Origin: Apricaphanius iberus
Taxonomy: Eukaryota > Chordata > Actinopteri > Cyprinodontiformes > Aphaniidae
DNA length: 64,000 nt
Assembly: GCA_028564705.1 (NCBI GenBank)
Contig: JAPXFQ010001943.1
Span: 620,001-684,000, forward strand
Direction: 5' to 3'
This document shows, one piece after another, positions 40,853 to 53,934 of this stretch. Made by a program: the position numbers and the translations under genes. Numbering within the stretch: position 1 is the stretch's first letter; every line of letters begins with the position of its first letter. Below the pieces are notes generated by a model. It did no database searches. It saw only the letters and a list, made by a program, of their open reading frames with translations, and had not been told where the DNA came from.

Positions 40853-42332
40853 TACAAACTCAAGTCAGAAAAAGTTGGGGCACACAAATAAAAAAATAAT
40901 TAGTGATTTCTAATTTTACTTTGACTTGCATTTCACTGCAGATAATATTAACACAAAATATTTCATGTTTTGTCTGGTCCACTTCATTTGATTTGTAAAT
41001 GTACATCCTTTCCTGTCATTCAGACCTGCAACATGTTAAATAATGATGTGTTTTGAAACGTGTGATGTCAGCAAGTCATTGGAGTTATGATTTCGTAAAA
41101 AAGCAGCATCCAAGAAAGGTCAAGCCATCTTGGAGTGTATAAAGGACAGGGGCTCAAGCCTAAGTGGAACAACCGTGATCTCCGATACCTCAGGCTATAC
41201 TGCATTAAGAATCAACATTCATCCATAAGCGATATCACTACAATGGCTCAGGACTACTTCGGCAAACATTTGTCAAGTAACGAAATGCGTAGTTACATCC
41301 ATAAAAGCCAGTTAAAACTGTACTGTGCCAAAAGGAAGCCCTGTGTTAACAGTGTCTAGAAGTGCCACTGACTTGTCTGGGCTCTGAGGTATCTGGGATG
41401 GACCATCACACAGTGGAAACATGTTATGTGGTCGATAAATTAGTATTTCAGGTATTTTTTGGCAGAAACGGATGCTGTGTGTGCCGGAACAAAGAAAAGG
41501 TTCATCCACTGTTACCAGCAACAAGTCCAAAGCAAGTCACTTATGGTATTCAGTCTCTTAACATATTTTAAAGTGACAGTGTGTAGTTTTTGCAGTACAT
41601 CTTTTAAAATAGCCATTAAAATATTATGTAATAATAATTACATGATATTACGTAATGCAAAATATTGGCGATACTGTGAAATATGACTTAAAAAATATGT
41701 TACATAGGCGTGGGTCCTCTTTTCAGGGGAAAGCTATATAAGATGACGTCTGTACTTCTACAAGAGCCCGGACGGACAAAGCGCACGGAACAAGCCCGCT
41801 ATTAAAACATTGATTTCCCCTCAAAATGCAAAAAAGTTTCGCCATAAATACATTTTTACCTCTTCGCTAATTCCAAGCGATGAAAGAGAGACTGATGTGC
41901 TCATCATGTTGCTGCAAATAGATAATTCTCAGGGAATTGAGCGTTTGAAAACAGCACTAGTTGGACCTCTGTTGTTGAGTTTCTTACTTGAAGACACAGA
42001 TACCGCACGCTTGTGATAATTTAGGTATGCACTGCCCCCTACTGGCCGAAAATTACACACTGTGCCTTTAGCTGTTGTAAAAAGGAATGGTGACATTACA
42101 AAGTGGTAAGTGGTTCTTTTTCCAACTTTTTTGCAAAAATCAAAATTTTAATGTTTTTATTTTTAAACTAAAAAACAAGCAAAAACAATAAACTTCATGA
42201 GGAAGACATTAATTAAGGTGCTATTGTATTGTTTTCGATGTAATACTAGTCAAAGATAATTTAACAAATCAGTCTTTTCAGTTTGATTTTTATTTATCAC
42301 ACTGTCTCAACTTTTTCACATTTGGGGTTGTA
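40853..42332 (+). mobile_element. Tc1-like transposon relic, interrupted
   Basis: Ends TACAAACTCAAGTCAG-AAAAAGTTGGGG and CTCAACTTTTTCACATTTGG-GGTTGTA are inverted repeats. Transposase pieces are in order: DLRYLRLYCIKNQHSSISD, then SNEMRSYIHKSQLKLYCAKR, then (frameshifted) a W-T-xx-QWKHVMWS box and FQVFFGRNGCCV. The interior is broken by the MITE at 41571-42068, after which TTGTAAAAAGGAATGGTGAC resumes the 3' part. It is dead. Confidence 0.8.
41571..42068. mobile_element. MITE nested in the Tc1-like relic
   Basis: 498 bp. The left end AAGTGACAGTGTGTAG and the reverse complement of the right end AAGGCACAGTGTGTAA are inverted repeats, flanked by TA on both sides (41569-41570, 42069-42070). No coding capacity. 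Its right part includes ACTGCCCCCTACTGGCC, a common fish MITE phrase. Confidence 0.8.
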
Positions 42333-44689
42333 AAAATGTATGAAATATACAACAGTAGTTTGTTTTATCATAAAGAGATATATTAAGAAAACTTGTGTGG
42401 AAAAATTTTTTTTGATAACATTATTGCATAGTGTTTAGTTTATAATTAAAGTATACTGTAAAGTTGCCAGGAAGTCTGGGTTTTCTGTTGTCCTGTCTTG
42501 AATTTCTCCACCAGATGGCATCACCAGAGTAGGAGCCATCTACCTGGGTTGGAGGGTGGAGTTTCCGCACCTGCAGCTCATTCAGCTAATCAGTCAGGCT
42601 TTTTAAAGAGCAGTGCCTGGTCTTAGCCTCCTATGGTACCTCAAGTCAGCTGTGTTTCTGTTAATCACCTAAGATTTAAAATTATTGTCTATGTTTCTAC
42701 CTTTTGAGTAGCCCACATGTTTTATTTCTCCATTGGTCCTATAGTGATGGTGATGTGAAGCCTTTTGAACCAATGGAGCTTTCAATCCAGTTGTTTTTAA
42801 CACAGGTTAATTGCTCAAGGCTTCAGAACTCTATGATGACATCTGCAGGTGATTTCATGGTTAATTGCAATCTGTTGAAAATGAATGGTGGATTTAACTT
42901 TATGGATAGAAAAACCCAAAATCTCTCCATGGGACCATGTAATAAAATTATATTGCATTTTACAAATGAAAATAAATACAATAAAATCAATATTCTTGGT
43001 GGGAATACCTGATTTCATTAATCATGTTGGATATAAATAAAGTAGTGCCGCAACATTGATGGCATGTTGTTATTGTAAGCCAATTGCTGGTTACAAATGA
43101 CACACTGCACCTACAAAACATAACACAGGTTTTTTAAAAGGATGGCTTTTTAATAGATAAGTGTGTTATGGGGTGGAACCGAACCAGAATATGATATTCA
43201 GAAAGGCACAAATGTGTTTTTTACAAATACTTATTTCAAACAAATACTTGAAATAATATTTGTATTTGGGGGAAAAAGAATCAAAAAATATATGGAACAT
43301 TTTCATAATAAGCTACAGTTTAAAAAAAAGCACCAACAGGGCTTTTAGAGGTGCAGAATGAAAGTACATTTCCTTAAAAAAATATTTGAATTAAAACAAA
43401 ATGTACATTTAAATCGGGCACAACAATAACATGATGTTTACAGCTACCAACTAGTAGCAGGCATGGGTTGACTGATATGGTTTCTATGACCCAACTATAT
43501 GTTCAGCGCAGCATGGCTCAAGGTGGAGTCAGAAAGTCCATCAGCTGCTTCAGAGCGCTGGAGATATCATCTGTCTCAGGAGCGGAGTGACCGCAGAAGA
43601 ACACAAAACTAGAGTAGTTTTAGGTGAAGCCTACACTAGGTGGACCCACATAAAACATTTCCACACATGCGGAAATGGCGACTTACCTTTTGGATTGGTA
43701 AGCTAGCTCACTTGCTAAATTTGCTAACCTTAGCTAAACTCTAAAATACGTTCCTCACTGGACACAGTTCAGGTTAGTCACTGGACGTATCGGCAACCCA
43801 ACAGCTGGAATTATGTTTTTGTTGTCGTAACTACAACCTAGATAAACTAGATGTCGCCATCATGCTCATGTTCAAAATACAACCTTTAAAGTTCGGTTAA
43901 AAAGGCTAAAACAAGGCTTGTGTAGTTGTGACAAATTGTGTGGATTTGTGGGAGTTACTTTAGTGCGTTCAAGTCACTCTGTCTTTTGTCAAAATCCCTT
44001 TATTTGTCTTCCTTGGGAGAAATTTGCTTTGACAGTAGGAGGGGTTTCACTGCACAACCCACACATTTTTGCAGACTTCAGAGGCAGAGATATCAAACAG
44101 CTGTTAACATCTGCCATGCATAATCATGTGCACCTAAAGCATTCTCTCCTGGTACTGTCTGTCAAACCCTCAAAAAGCATCAATCCCTCCACAAGCACTA
44201 AAACATCACCAGAGCCATGTTCTGCCCATGTTGGATGAAGTAAAGGCTGTTGTGCTCATTGTTCTTTTCAATGACGTTCCTTATTACTTGTTCATTGCTT
44301 CATTTATGGAAAGGCATCAACCAATACTGCACATATTCCATAAGTATTATTTTGGATAATTAAATAGGATAGAAATTATAAGTGTAATATGTGGAAAAAT
44401 AGATTTTTATGGCCATTGTGAATTTTAGTCGAATACAAAGACATACTTTTCCCCCCTCAACAAATACAGCTTCAAATAATGGCTGCTTTGCACACCCCTA
44501 GTGTGTTATTGAATGTATTTCATACATTAACTCTATGTACATATTAAATGATCATACTTTTCACATTTCCATTGAATTCCATTTGTAAATTAGCAGTCAG
44601 TAGTATATAATTATTTATCCCTACCCTCTTCCTAATACATGTAGCTCACTTTATGTGTGCTTTAACAAAAACAGAGTAAAAGCAATGAC

Positions 44690-45147
44690 AACGATACCAC
44701 TATTTCCGAAAAAAAAAACGATAAAATACTGATACTTGGATTTGAGTACTTGCCAATACCAGGTTTATTTTATTTTGTGGTTGTTACAGCAAATGATGAG
44801 TTCGATAAAAAAGACAATTTCAATAAAAAGGAACACAAAATAAAATGTCAAGTGAAAAATAAACATCCATCCATCCATCCATTTTCTGAACCGCTTAGTC
44901 CTCCAGGGGTCACGGGGGGCTGGTGCCTATCTCCAGCGGTCCCTGGGCGAGAGGCGGGGTACACCCTGGACAGGTCGCCAGCCCATCACAGGGCCTGAAA
45001 AATAAACATGTTCTGTGAAACTATTGCAGAGTTTACACATTTTAAGGATCGGTTCATGGTATTGGTTAACTAACCGATACCGACAGGAGTACATTAGAAC
45101 GTATAGGCCCAAATACCCAATACATCTATCGTATCGGTGCATCCCTA
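44690..45147. mobile_element. hAT-like relic carrying a Rex3-like insertion
   Basis: The right edge TATCGGTGCATCCCTA and internal ACCGATACCG / GATACC words are typical of fish hAT MITEs. The left edge is not clear. It is split by the 44867-44995 LINE fragment. Confidence 0.4.
44867..44995 (-). mobile_element. Rex3/RTE-like LINE 3' fragment with 14-bp duplication
   Basis: 129 bp with a CATC-repeat left edge, ACCGCTTAGTCCTCCAGGG, CTATCTCCAGCGGTCC and CAGGTCGCCAGCCCATCAC. Perfect flanking duplication TGAAAAATAAACAT at 44853-44866 and 44996-45009. It is a recent, extremely 5'-truncated insertion. Confidence 0.88.
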
Positions 45148-45629
45148 CTGAAAACCGTAGCTTTTTTCTTTTTTTTTACCCACCATTTTTTTTTATGAAT
45201 TACGAGGACAGTAATACAGATCCCAAACGATACCAATACAAAACTAGAATAATTCTAATTTTGTATTTGTACCGTTTTGGATTTTAATTATAAAGAGTGA
45301 GAAATGAACTAATTGTCTAAAAAGCTCCCGTTAATGCATGGTATAAAGCTCAGTAATTTTCTACTTACTGTACAGAATTCAATAGACCATATACATTTTG
45401 GTAATCTTGTAATTATAAAATTCTAACATCTCAGATTGCCCTGTCTTTGCAACAGGCTTCATTACTGATATGATATACTCTGTGACTTCTCAGCGAATAC
45501 TTTAATGTTGCTCTTATGTGTCTAACTTACAAGCTCTTACGTGTCTATAACCACTTATATGTCTAACTTAGTGGCGACTAATAGTCACAGACCACACGTT
45601 TTTATTTGATGTTTTTAACAAGATTACTT

Positions 45630-47395
45630 AACACTGTCCCTCTAGAGGTGCAGCACCTTCCCAATTTCTTTGCAATGGTTTTCTAACATTTTTCTTGGGC
45701 AAGGTGAGGTCTATCATGGCATCTGTTACTTTGATCACAGCACCAGACCCCAGTAATCATCCTCTGTGCTCCAGTATTTTGGATCATTTTTATCCCCTCT
45801 CTATTAATGACCTGTTTAAGGCTGTCCACACTCTTTGACCTTCAAGCTCCTTGTCCAACCCTTTACCCTCTGTTTTATGGAAACCTGTATTAGAGACGAT
45901 TGGTCCTCCTATTTTTTTTAGATTTTTTAGATTTTCTCAACTCTGGCTGTTTCCCAGACAGTTTCAACAGGCCACTGTGCATCCTTTATTGAAAACCCCC
46001 CACCTTGGACTCCTCTGTACTCTCTCATTACAGACCAACTTCTAAGTTACAATTTCTTTCTCAGGGTTCTAGAAAAGGTTGTTTACCAGCAACTGCAATC
46101 TTACATTGAATTGAATAATATAGCTGAAAAGTTCCAATCTGGGTTTAGGTCATGCCAGTGTATTGAGACAGCCCTTATTAGGATTTTTAATGACTTATTC
46201 TAAACCCTTGATTCTGGTAACTCTGCTGCTAATTTACTTTTCAACCTTTCAGATGATAGATATTAGATATGGTGTACCGCAAGGCTCTATTCTTGGTCCT
46301 ATATTGTTTGCGTTATACTTACTACCCCTCGGTTCAGTCTTTCGGAAGTATAAAATATATTTTCATTGTTTCGCGGATGACCTCCAAATTAATTTACCCA
46401 TGCAAGCTGAAGTAAACTCTATTTTATCTTTATTGAACTGACTTGATGTTAAAAGCTGGATGGCCCAAAAGTTCTTAAAACTCAATGAAAACAAATCCGA
46501 CTTAATTCTGTTTGGCAGCTCCTCACGTAATGCTGCCACAGTCTCTTCCTTGTATGTATATATATACATAAAAGCATTGGTGTTTATATCGACGCCTCTC
46601 TAAAACTCTCCAGACAGGTCAGTACTGTTGTCCAGTCTGGGTTCTATAACCTTAGAGTACTGGTGAAGGTAAAACCATACCTTCCAACCAATACTTTTGA
46701 ACAGGTCATTGATGTTTGTCACATGTAAACTGGACTACTGTAATTCCTTATACACTGGTATTGGTTTGTCTTTCTTAGGTCGACTTCAGTTGGTCCAGAA
46801 CGCTGCGGCGTGTTTGCTTACTCCTACCAAACGGTTTGAGCATATAACCCCCCTGTTAAAATATCTTCATTGATTCGAGCATGTAACCCCCCTGTTAAAA
46901 TATCTTCATTGATTTCTGGTTTGTTATAAAATTTGGTTTAAGGTGTTTCTCTATGTTTAAAAATGTTTGAATGGTTCAGCTCCATCTTATATGCCAGAGC
47001 TTCTTAAGCTCCATCTGTAGTATGAGGTCAAGTTCTCATTTGTTCTTATTTGTGCCAAGAACTAAATACAAGACCAATGGGGATAGAGCCTTCTCAATGG
47101 CGTTCCCCAAACTCTGGAACAGTCTCCCTCTCAACATTAAGTCTTCTCAGTCTCTGGCTGTGTTTAAAACTTCATTAAAATTGTGTTTTTGTGACATGTC
47201 TTTTAACAAATTTTAGCCATGGTTATTTCTTATGCTCTGTCTGTAGATTCTTCTGCTGATTTGATCTTTGATTATTGAATTACACATTTTCCTCATATTT
47301 TGTTTTATACTGATTGTTGTGAAGCACCCAGTGCAGTTGATGCAGTTTTAAGAGTGCTACAGAAATGAACCTGACTTTGACCTTTAAGTATCTCA
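45630..47395 (+). mobile_element. L2-like LINE, C-terminal two thirds of ORF2, defective
   Basis: In order on the plus strand: a VLWKPVLETIGPP block (45880), LQFLSQ/VLEKVVYQQL (46045), KFQSGFRSCQCIETALIRIF (46130), YGVPQGSILGPILFALYLLP (46270), FHCFADDLQINLP (YADD box as FADD, 46370), an SGLDYCNS-like region, and the C-terminal TKYKTNGDRAFSMAFPKLWN (47060) with LPLNIKSSQSLAVFKTSL. In-frame stops at about 46201 and 46441, and a deletion between the ETALIRIF and GVPQGS blocks, show it is dead. The 3' end is near 47395 (GCACCCAGTGCAG, TACAGAAATGAA). Confidence 0.85.
46838..46915 (+). repeat. 39-bp tandem duplication inside the LINE
   Basis: Two adjacent 39-bp units (13 codons, encoding EHITPLLKYLH then EHVTPLLKYLH), differing at one base in the first dozen. 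Undamaged elements of this type carry the block once. Confidence 0.8.
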
Positions 47396-47564
47396 ACATG
47401 ACTAACACCAACAACAGTGCATCCTCTTTCGGTACGCTTTAAAATTTTGAACCAGCTCCTACACTACCAGGTAGGCTTGCGTAGGAAACAAAGGTACAAA
47501 TGTCATTGGTCACATGACCATCAGCTATCATGTTTGCAGAGAAGTGGATTTAGAAGCAACACAG

Positions 47565-48120
47565 ATTCAAGGTGACACCAGTCGTTTATGGTTAAAATAT
47601 TTTATTTTTTGCAGGTGGGTATGGTCATAGTAGCATCTTGGAAGCAGAAGCAAAGTCTCAGAGACAGGGAGCCACTGTAGACGAGGGAGGTCAGAGAGAT
47701 ATTGGACTGGAATGGAGATGGTGAGTATGAGGTGGAGACTTACGGAGAGAATGATGAGGATGGACGTAGGAGGTAAATGGGATTCCGTTTTCTGAGGCTG
47801 GCTGGAGACTATACTGATCCTCATGTTGTGTATGTAGGTGGAGCTGGCAGACAGGCAGGTGAGCGAAGAGGAGAAGGACCAGAAATCCAGGAGAACGAGG
47901 AAGGAGCAAACTAAGGATCTAGGAAAACTGTAGGTGAGTAAGACGACTTGGAACTAAGACTTAGAGTATTTCAGGAGCAGCAGACCTCAGGTTTGGCCTT
48001 TTTTACCATGCTCTGTAGCACAATGATCTGGTGCCAGCTTGCAGGCTCCGCTCCTCTCTTGTATGCTGGAGTTAACGAGCACCAATGAGCTGCACCTGCT
48101 GCCAGCAGCCTGCCACGCCC
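47565..48120. repeat. Dispersed teleost repeat, unclassified
   Basis: A run of purine-rich sequence ending in GAGCACCAATGAGCTGCACC and the TGCCAGCAGCCTGCC stretch, recognisable as a common fish repeat, but I cannot assign a class. Open frames on either strand look incidental. Confidence 0.3.
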
Positions 48121-48431
48121 CTGCAGAGAAGGTGAGTGAAGACACAAACACAAACAAAGCAAGCCTCCAGCACTCAGACACAGAAACCCAACATCAGCAA
48201 GCATATCAAGCTCCAACAAATTGCCTTACTTCAGTGTTTCATTTTTGTGATACAAGTTTCAAATCCTGGGTGTCACAGATAACATCACCAGTTCTTGCCT
48301 GTTTACATTCTAGTCCCTCCGTTATCTCTTCCTTATTCCTAAGGTCTCAAGATTCAAATCCAAGTCAGACAGTCTGTAAGCTCCTACCTCCAGTCATTGA
48401 ACTCGGCCTCTCTGCCCTCCACCTTCAACAT

Positions 48432-48561
48432 CCATCCATCCATCCATTTTCTTAACCGCTTAATCCTTTATGGGTCGCGGGGGTGCTGGTGCCTATCTCC
48501 AGCTGTCAACGGGCGAGAGGCAGGGTACACCCTGGACAGGTCGCCAGTCCATCACAGGGCA
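48432..48561 (-). mobile_element. Rex3/RTE-like LINE 3' fragment with 12-bp duplication
   Basis: 130 bp, nearly the same length and content as the copy at 44867-44995. It is flanked by the perfect duplication CACCTTCAACAT (48420-48431 and 48562-48573). Confidence 0.88.
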
Positions 48562-51500
48562 CACCTTCAACATTTTTACAGTATTTATTTTAATTAACGG
48601 TGATCTACTGTGAAACAACAGTAATTTACTGCGCAATTTATGATTACAAACATTCCTAAATGCACCATTTAGAAATGTTACAATTTCTTTTTCAGAAGTG
48701 AAGTTCTGGAAACCACAACTGCCAGTAATTGAACTTTTTTTTAGAGTGCAGCAATCTTGAGAACTTTGTTAACGGTCATGTAAAATCAATCAAAAAGCCT
48801 TTTGTGAAAGGCTTTAAATTCCCTAACAATGAGGAATTTATTAGAAATGTAACACTTTAAGATTTCTTTTAAATATTTATGCAGCTTTGGTTCTACTTAC
48901 AGTTTAAAGCATAGTTTAGAGGATGTAAAAAAAACTGATCTGTGAATTACATCCTCCTTTTTTACCATTCCCCCCAGGAGAATCAGCAGAGAGAGAGGGA
49001 GAAACTAAAAAATCTCTGGGAACAGAGTAAGATGAAAGGAGGAGAGATGTGGGAGGGAGAGTGACTCGATTGGCTTGGTATGGCAGGTAGCAGAGCGAGG
49101 AAACAGAGAGAGGAAAGGCCACTTTGAGGCATAGAAGAGGAAAAGTCAGGACAGAGGATGTGGCTGGTGTTGAGTGCTGTCTTGTTTATTTAGTTCTCTT
49201 CAAAGGTATGCCTAATTATTTTACCATGCTGGGTCTGCAGAGACTTTAGGATTCATGGGCTCCTTTCAACTCCCATCTCCTCTAGCTGAGGACTTAACTC
49301 TTCCTTGCTCATTAAATACTGAAAAGTGTCTCAGTCAAACAATGTCATGTTTTAAGGAACATAAACACTCTTAACTAATCACTGACTGTAACAGTTTAAA
49401 TATATAGTAACAATAATTAGTCAATAATAAATAGTAATGCTTTCATTAATTTTGTAATGTTTTCTATTTCCTGTTTGGACTTACATTATTCTACCTAGAA
49501 TTATTATCATTTGGCAATATTGGAGGGTTTTAGCTGTAGCTGGATCACAACACATTATCCAATTGGATTTCTGGACTATAAACAGGCCATCGTTTTGTTT
49601 ATAGTATTCATTTTGATGAGCCAGATAAGTGAGTTTGATGGTGTTTTTTTGGATTGTGGTCTTGCTTGATAACACAAATGTGCTTGAGGTTCCGGTCACA
49701 AAATTATATTTAGGTCAGATATTGTTCTTCAAATATATAGGGTTGACATAAGATTTCATGGTTCCATCATAATTAACAGATAATTCCTGTGTTGCTACTT
49801 AACTTACTGAAGTAGCTTAGAAGCCCTAATGTTTTGTTCTTTTAGCTGTTAGTTTTATGTAAAATGTAAGACACACATTTCTTTTTTTTTGTCTAATCCT
49901 TCCAACAGATATTTCCCCCTTAGTCTTGGAAATAAAGAAGATATGTATTAGTTGTTGTGAGACATGCACCAACCTGCACTTTAGCTGTTCTGAGCTCTTT
50001 TGCAACTTTGTGGAGTTGTTGATGCACTCTTGGAGTAGCTATGGTTGGCAGGCCACTCCTATGGAGGTTCGACACTGTTTAGTGTTTTCTGTATCTGTGC
50101 TTAACGTCTTTCCCTGTTGGTCGCTGGAGTCCCAAAGCCTTAGAAATGGCTTTGTAACCCTTTCCAGGCAAATAGATGGCATTACATGAATAGAAGAATA
50201 GAATGGTGATGTGCACATTGTTTAACAAACAGGTTTCTTACGACCACAGCACAAAATAAAGTTTTAATGTAATGTTGTAATATACATATGCCATAAACCA
50301 AAATTAATTTGAAGTAAAAAACTTTGTTCATCATGTCAAAGCTTTGAGGCATTTTACCACTTTTAGTTTTGTTCTCTGACCGTCATAAAGATTGGTACGG
50401 CTGAAACAATTGGAAAGGTGTTTTCTTTCATTCAAGGCAATTTTTTATTAAGAGGAGCACAAAAACGTGTTTGCAAACATCTGACAATTAAATAACCAAT
50501 ACTGGCACATAATGTCATGATCTAAATATTTTTTAGAATTTCTTGCAAACTAGAGCAAACATGTTGGAACCTGAATTTGGTTCCGAAAGTTTAATTTACA
50601 GACTTGCAACCGTAGACTCCAGCATCACATCTTTAGGCTCTTCAACGTGATTTTTAATAAAGTGATGCTTAAGAAGTAACAAACTATGTGTTCACAACAT
50701 TTGAAATAGACTCAAAGGAATTTCTAATAGTGAAAATCCCTAATTTTCCATTTGTGAAAGTAAATTTGTTGGGCTTCTCCTTGACAGCAATTCTGAGAAC
50801 CACACTGCCGGATAGCACATTTTACAATAAAAAAAAAAAAAAAGATTAAATTATAAAGGCAACATAAAGCAACACCTTGTTTTAGCAGCTCTTTTGTACG
50901 ATTTTATCAGTTTCAACACCGTTTTCTTTAACTGACTGGTACTAGAGATGTGTTTTTATGAACCTTTCATGTCTGTTTGCTGCAACTTACAGTAGGCTAT
51001 GTGTTGTAATTGTTATAAACTGGTATGGGTGGACCCAAACACACAGAGGGAACAAACTGCAAACCAGGCAGAGACGTGTTAAAAAGGGAATATTTAATGG
51101 AAAAAAAATCGAAGCATTTAAAAATTAGTAAAAAAGAAGGCAAATGAAACCAGTGGAAAATCTGCTTCAAGTCAAAGAGACCATCCATTTATTTGGCAAA
51201 TAATAAAATTAATAACACAACATGGAGTGCAAAAGGGTCAAATTAAAATATTTCTGTCATATATGACTTTTATATATTTTTTTTATTTGTTATTGGAATT
51301 AAAATAAAATAAATACAATATAAGTACACTTTATTTTCTATATTGGATGAAATGGCCTTATTGTATTTAAATGTTTTTTTAATATTAATTTGAACATTAT
51401 GTTATTTTATGAATAAGTTCAGTATAGCAGTACAGGTCAATGATTTAGCAGGAGGAAAAATTGCCTCATCAATGAATAAAAAAGATACAAGGAAAGACTC

Positions 51501-53291
51501 CGAAACTTATTGAGATGCTGGTATGCAGGTCATCAGATTTTTATTTTTATTTATTTTTTTGTGGCGAGGTCAGGTTTAGATGTCCATTCCTGTTTCTGTC
51601 TTTAAGCTAACAGTCTGCTGTCCTCTAAAGCTTTCATGCATCTGAGTCCAATAACCAAGTTCGGCCGCATTGCAGAGAAACCAGATTTCACTTTGTTTCA
51701 AGTTCTTTTCAATTTAAAAGTCATGGTAAACGCTCACATTTACTAGACGTTTGACACATTCATAACACATTTATGAACATGGAATTGACATCTGTGGTGC
51801 ATACTTTTTCAGCACATCTGGACCATAACAGTTTAATCATGACAGCTGTGACTCAGCTCACAGCGTGTTTGTAGGAAAATCGGATAGTTCGCACATTAAT
51901 ATAATTAACTCTTGGAGGATCAGATCTTTGAAAGCGTTTTATATTTGCTTAGTACTAACACACCTTTTGCAGGGAAAAAAAGCACGAAGATAAAGAACAA
52001 TGAAACTCAGTGACTCTTTCAAACAAATTGAATAGCAGAAATGGTGTCAATGATCTTGTTTGCTCAGACCTGGCAGGCATACAGCAGATCAATTTACATC
52101 AAATGGGAATGCCACTAAATATAGGAATTTATATGTATTATTACTATGGTCTAGACAGTCTTAGACACATGTCATGGAGATGTCAAACTGGACCTACTCC
52201 ATAAAGGGGTTGAATTTTTCAAAGAAGTTGACAAAGTCCAAACAAAGAGGTGCCTATCTTTTCAATGAAATTAAAAATGTTTTAAAAATGTGCACATGGT
52301 TACCTAGTAATTGTAAAAGTATTTTTTTTCACTAAAAGTAATAATTAAAAAAACACACACTGAACTAGCAATGACAGCTTTGTTAGTAGCAAAACATTCT
52401 CGTTTAAAAAAAACCCGCTCTTTTTTACATAAGTTTCTCCCGCTGCACACCACTTTCAATGTCTTTTTTTAACAAAAACAATAAGTTAGGGGTCTTAAAC
52501 AGAATAAATGACTTGTAAGATTTCCTGCGGTGTGACAGCACCTCGGGTCACTTTTCTGGGAATTCCATTTTCTGGTCCATAACTACCAATAATACAGACT
52601 AAAGCTTGTCGTGGTATAAAAAGAAATAAATACTCGGAGGGCTCACAAAGTCAAACTTTCATCTGCTGAACAGTTCCAGATTTTACTTCTTAATGGGATC
52701 ACAGTTTTAAGGCTTGGTGCAGCGTTTTGAAGCCATAAAGTTGACGTGTTCATTGTCTTGAGGAATAGCTGAGATGGTATAAACATGATATAAACTTAGC
52801 AAAGAAAACACTAAAAACAAAATATGAGGTCTTATTCTTAAAATGCACCTGAGACTTTTTATTGTTTGCACTTAAAGCTGTATATCTTCTTGAGCATTTG
52901 CTTTGTGAGGTATGATTTTAAATAAATTAATGTGCCAACAATGACTTCACTGATGTTTAGGAATGAATTTTGATTGACCCATTAAGTAATTTAAATCTAC
53001 AGAGATAGGTATCTGTAATTTAATAACTTCTTGTTCAGCTTTTGTAAAATACATGCAGATTGCTAACAATAATTATCCCTTCCTCATAGCGTGCCTATAC
53101 CAGTCAGTTAATACCATTAATCCTCAGTTTTAAGTATTTTTTTTTAGGTCACAGTAATTTAAAATCTTTGAGCAGCAAATTCCTATCAGATTTCATGATG
53201 ATCTATAAGCTTTCTCTCCATGTCTGCCTGCCTGTCTGCCTGTAGCTGGGACGCTTATCGCCCCAAATTAGCTCCATATATGGATTACGCG

Positions 53292-53861
53292 CAGTGTTGG
53301 GAGTAATGGATTACAAAAGTAACGAGTTACGGAAATATATCATGTAATGCATTACTTATAAAATGCACAATAATATATTACTTGTTACAATTTCAGTAAC
53401 TCGAATTACAAGGACTTTTAAAATAGTTTTTCCGCCCAACTAACGCAGTGGACCAAATCAAGTCGGATACCTTGGAAGAAGACGGTGCTCTTCTTGTTGC
53501 TCAAAACCAAAACATCACCTTTACATTTACATGGTGGCACGATGGAAAGACAGTTCAGTCTCACGAGTTTCATCTTTGTCAGCCATATTTGTCCTGAGCA
53601 CTTTCAGTTCCTCACATTGACGCAATTAAACAAATATTACCATGGGAAGGCATGCAAAGGCATTTGTGACACACTTGTGTCAAATGTAAATTGATAAGTT
53701 ACAGTATTTAATGTTAAGATGTTTTGCTAAAAGTAACTTAAAGTACAGTAACTCAGTTAAATTTTTGAGACAGTAATATGAAATGCAAACACATTCAATT
53801 TTTGAACCTTAACTAGTAATATAGTATATATAACAATTCTTTTGTAACTTGCCAAACACTA
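53292..53861. mobile_element. hAT-type non-autonomous element
   Basis: 570 bp. The left end CAGTGTTGGGAGTAATGG and the right end, as reverse complement TAGTGTTTGGCAAGTTAC, are imperfect inverted repeats. The outer 8-bp flanks (ATTACGCG / ATTATGAA) agree at only 5 positions, so the duplication is decayed or absent. Confidence 0.6.
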
Positions 53862-53934
53862 ATTATGAATAGAAAACAGTGCAGTGCAGTTCGCTCTGAG
53901 ACAAGTAGATCAGCACCTATATTCAGTACAGTTC

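Noticed and set aside
47567..48219. Pro/His/Leu-rich minus-strand frames
   Set aside because: They fall in an unclassified dispersed repeat; compositional bias explains them.
49926..50189. 87-aa plus-strand frame with many Cys residues
   Set aside because: Resembles decayed repeat sequence and has no conserved motif order; not called as a gene or a classified transposon.
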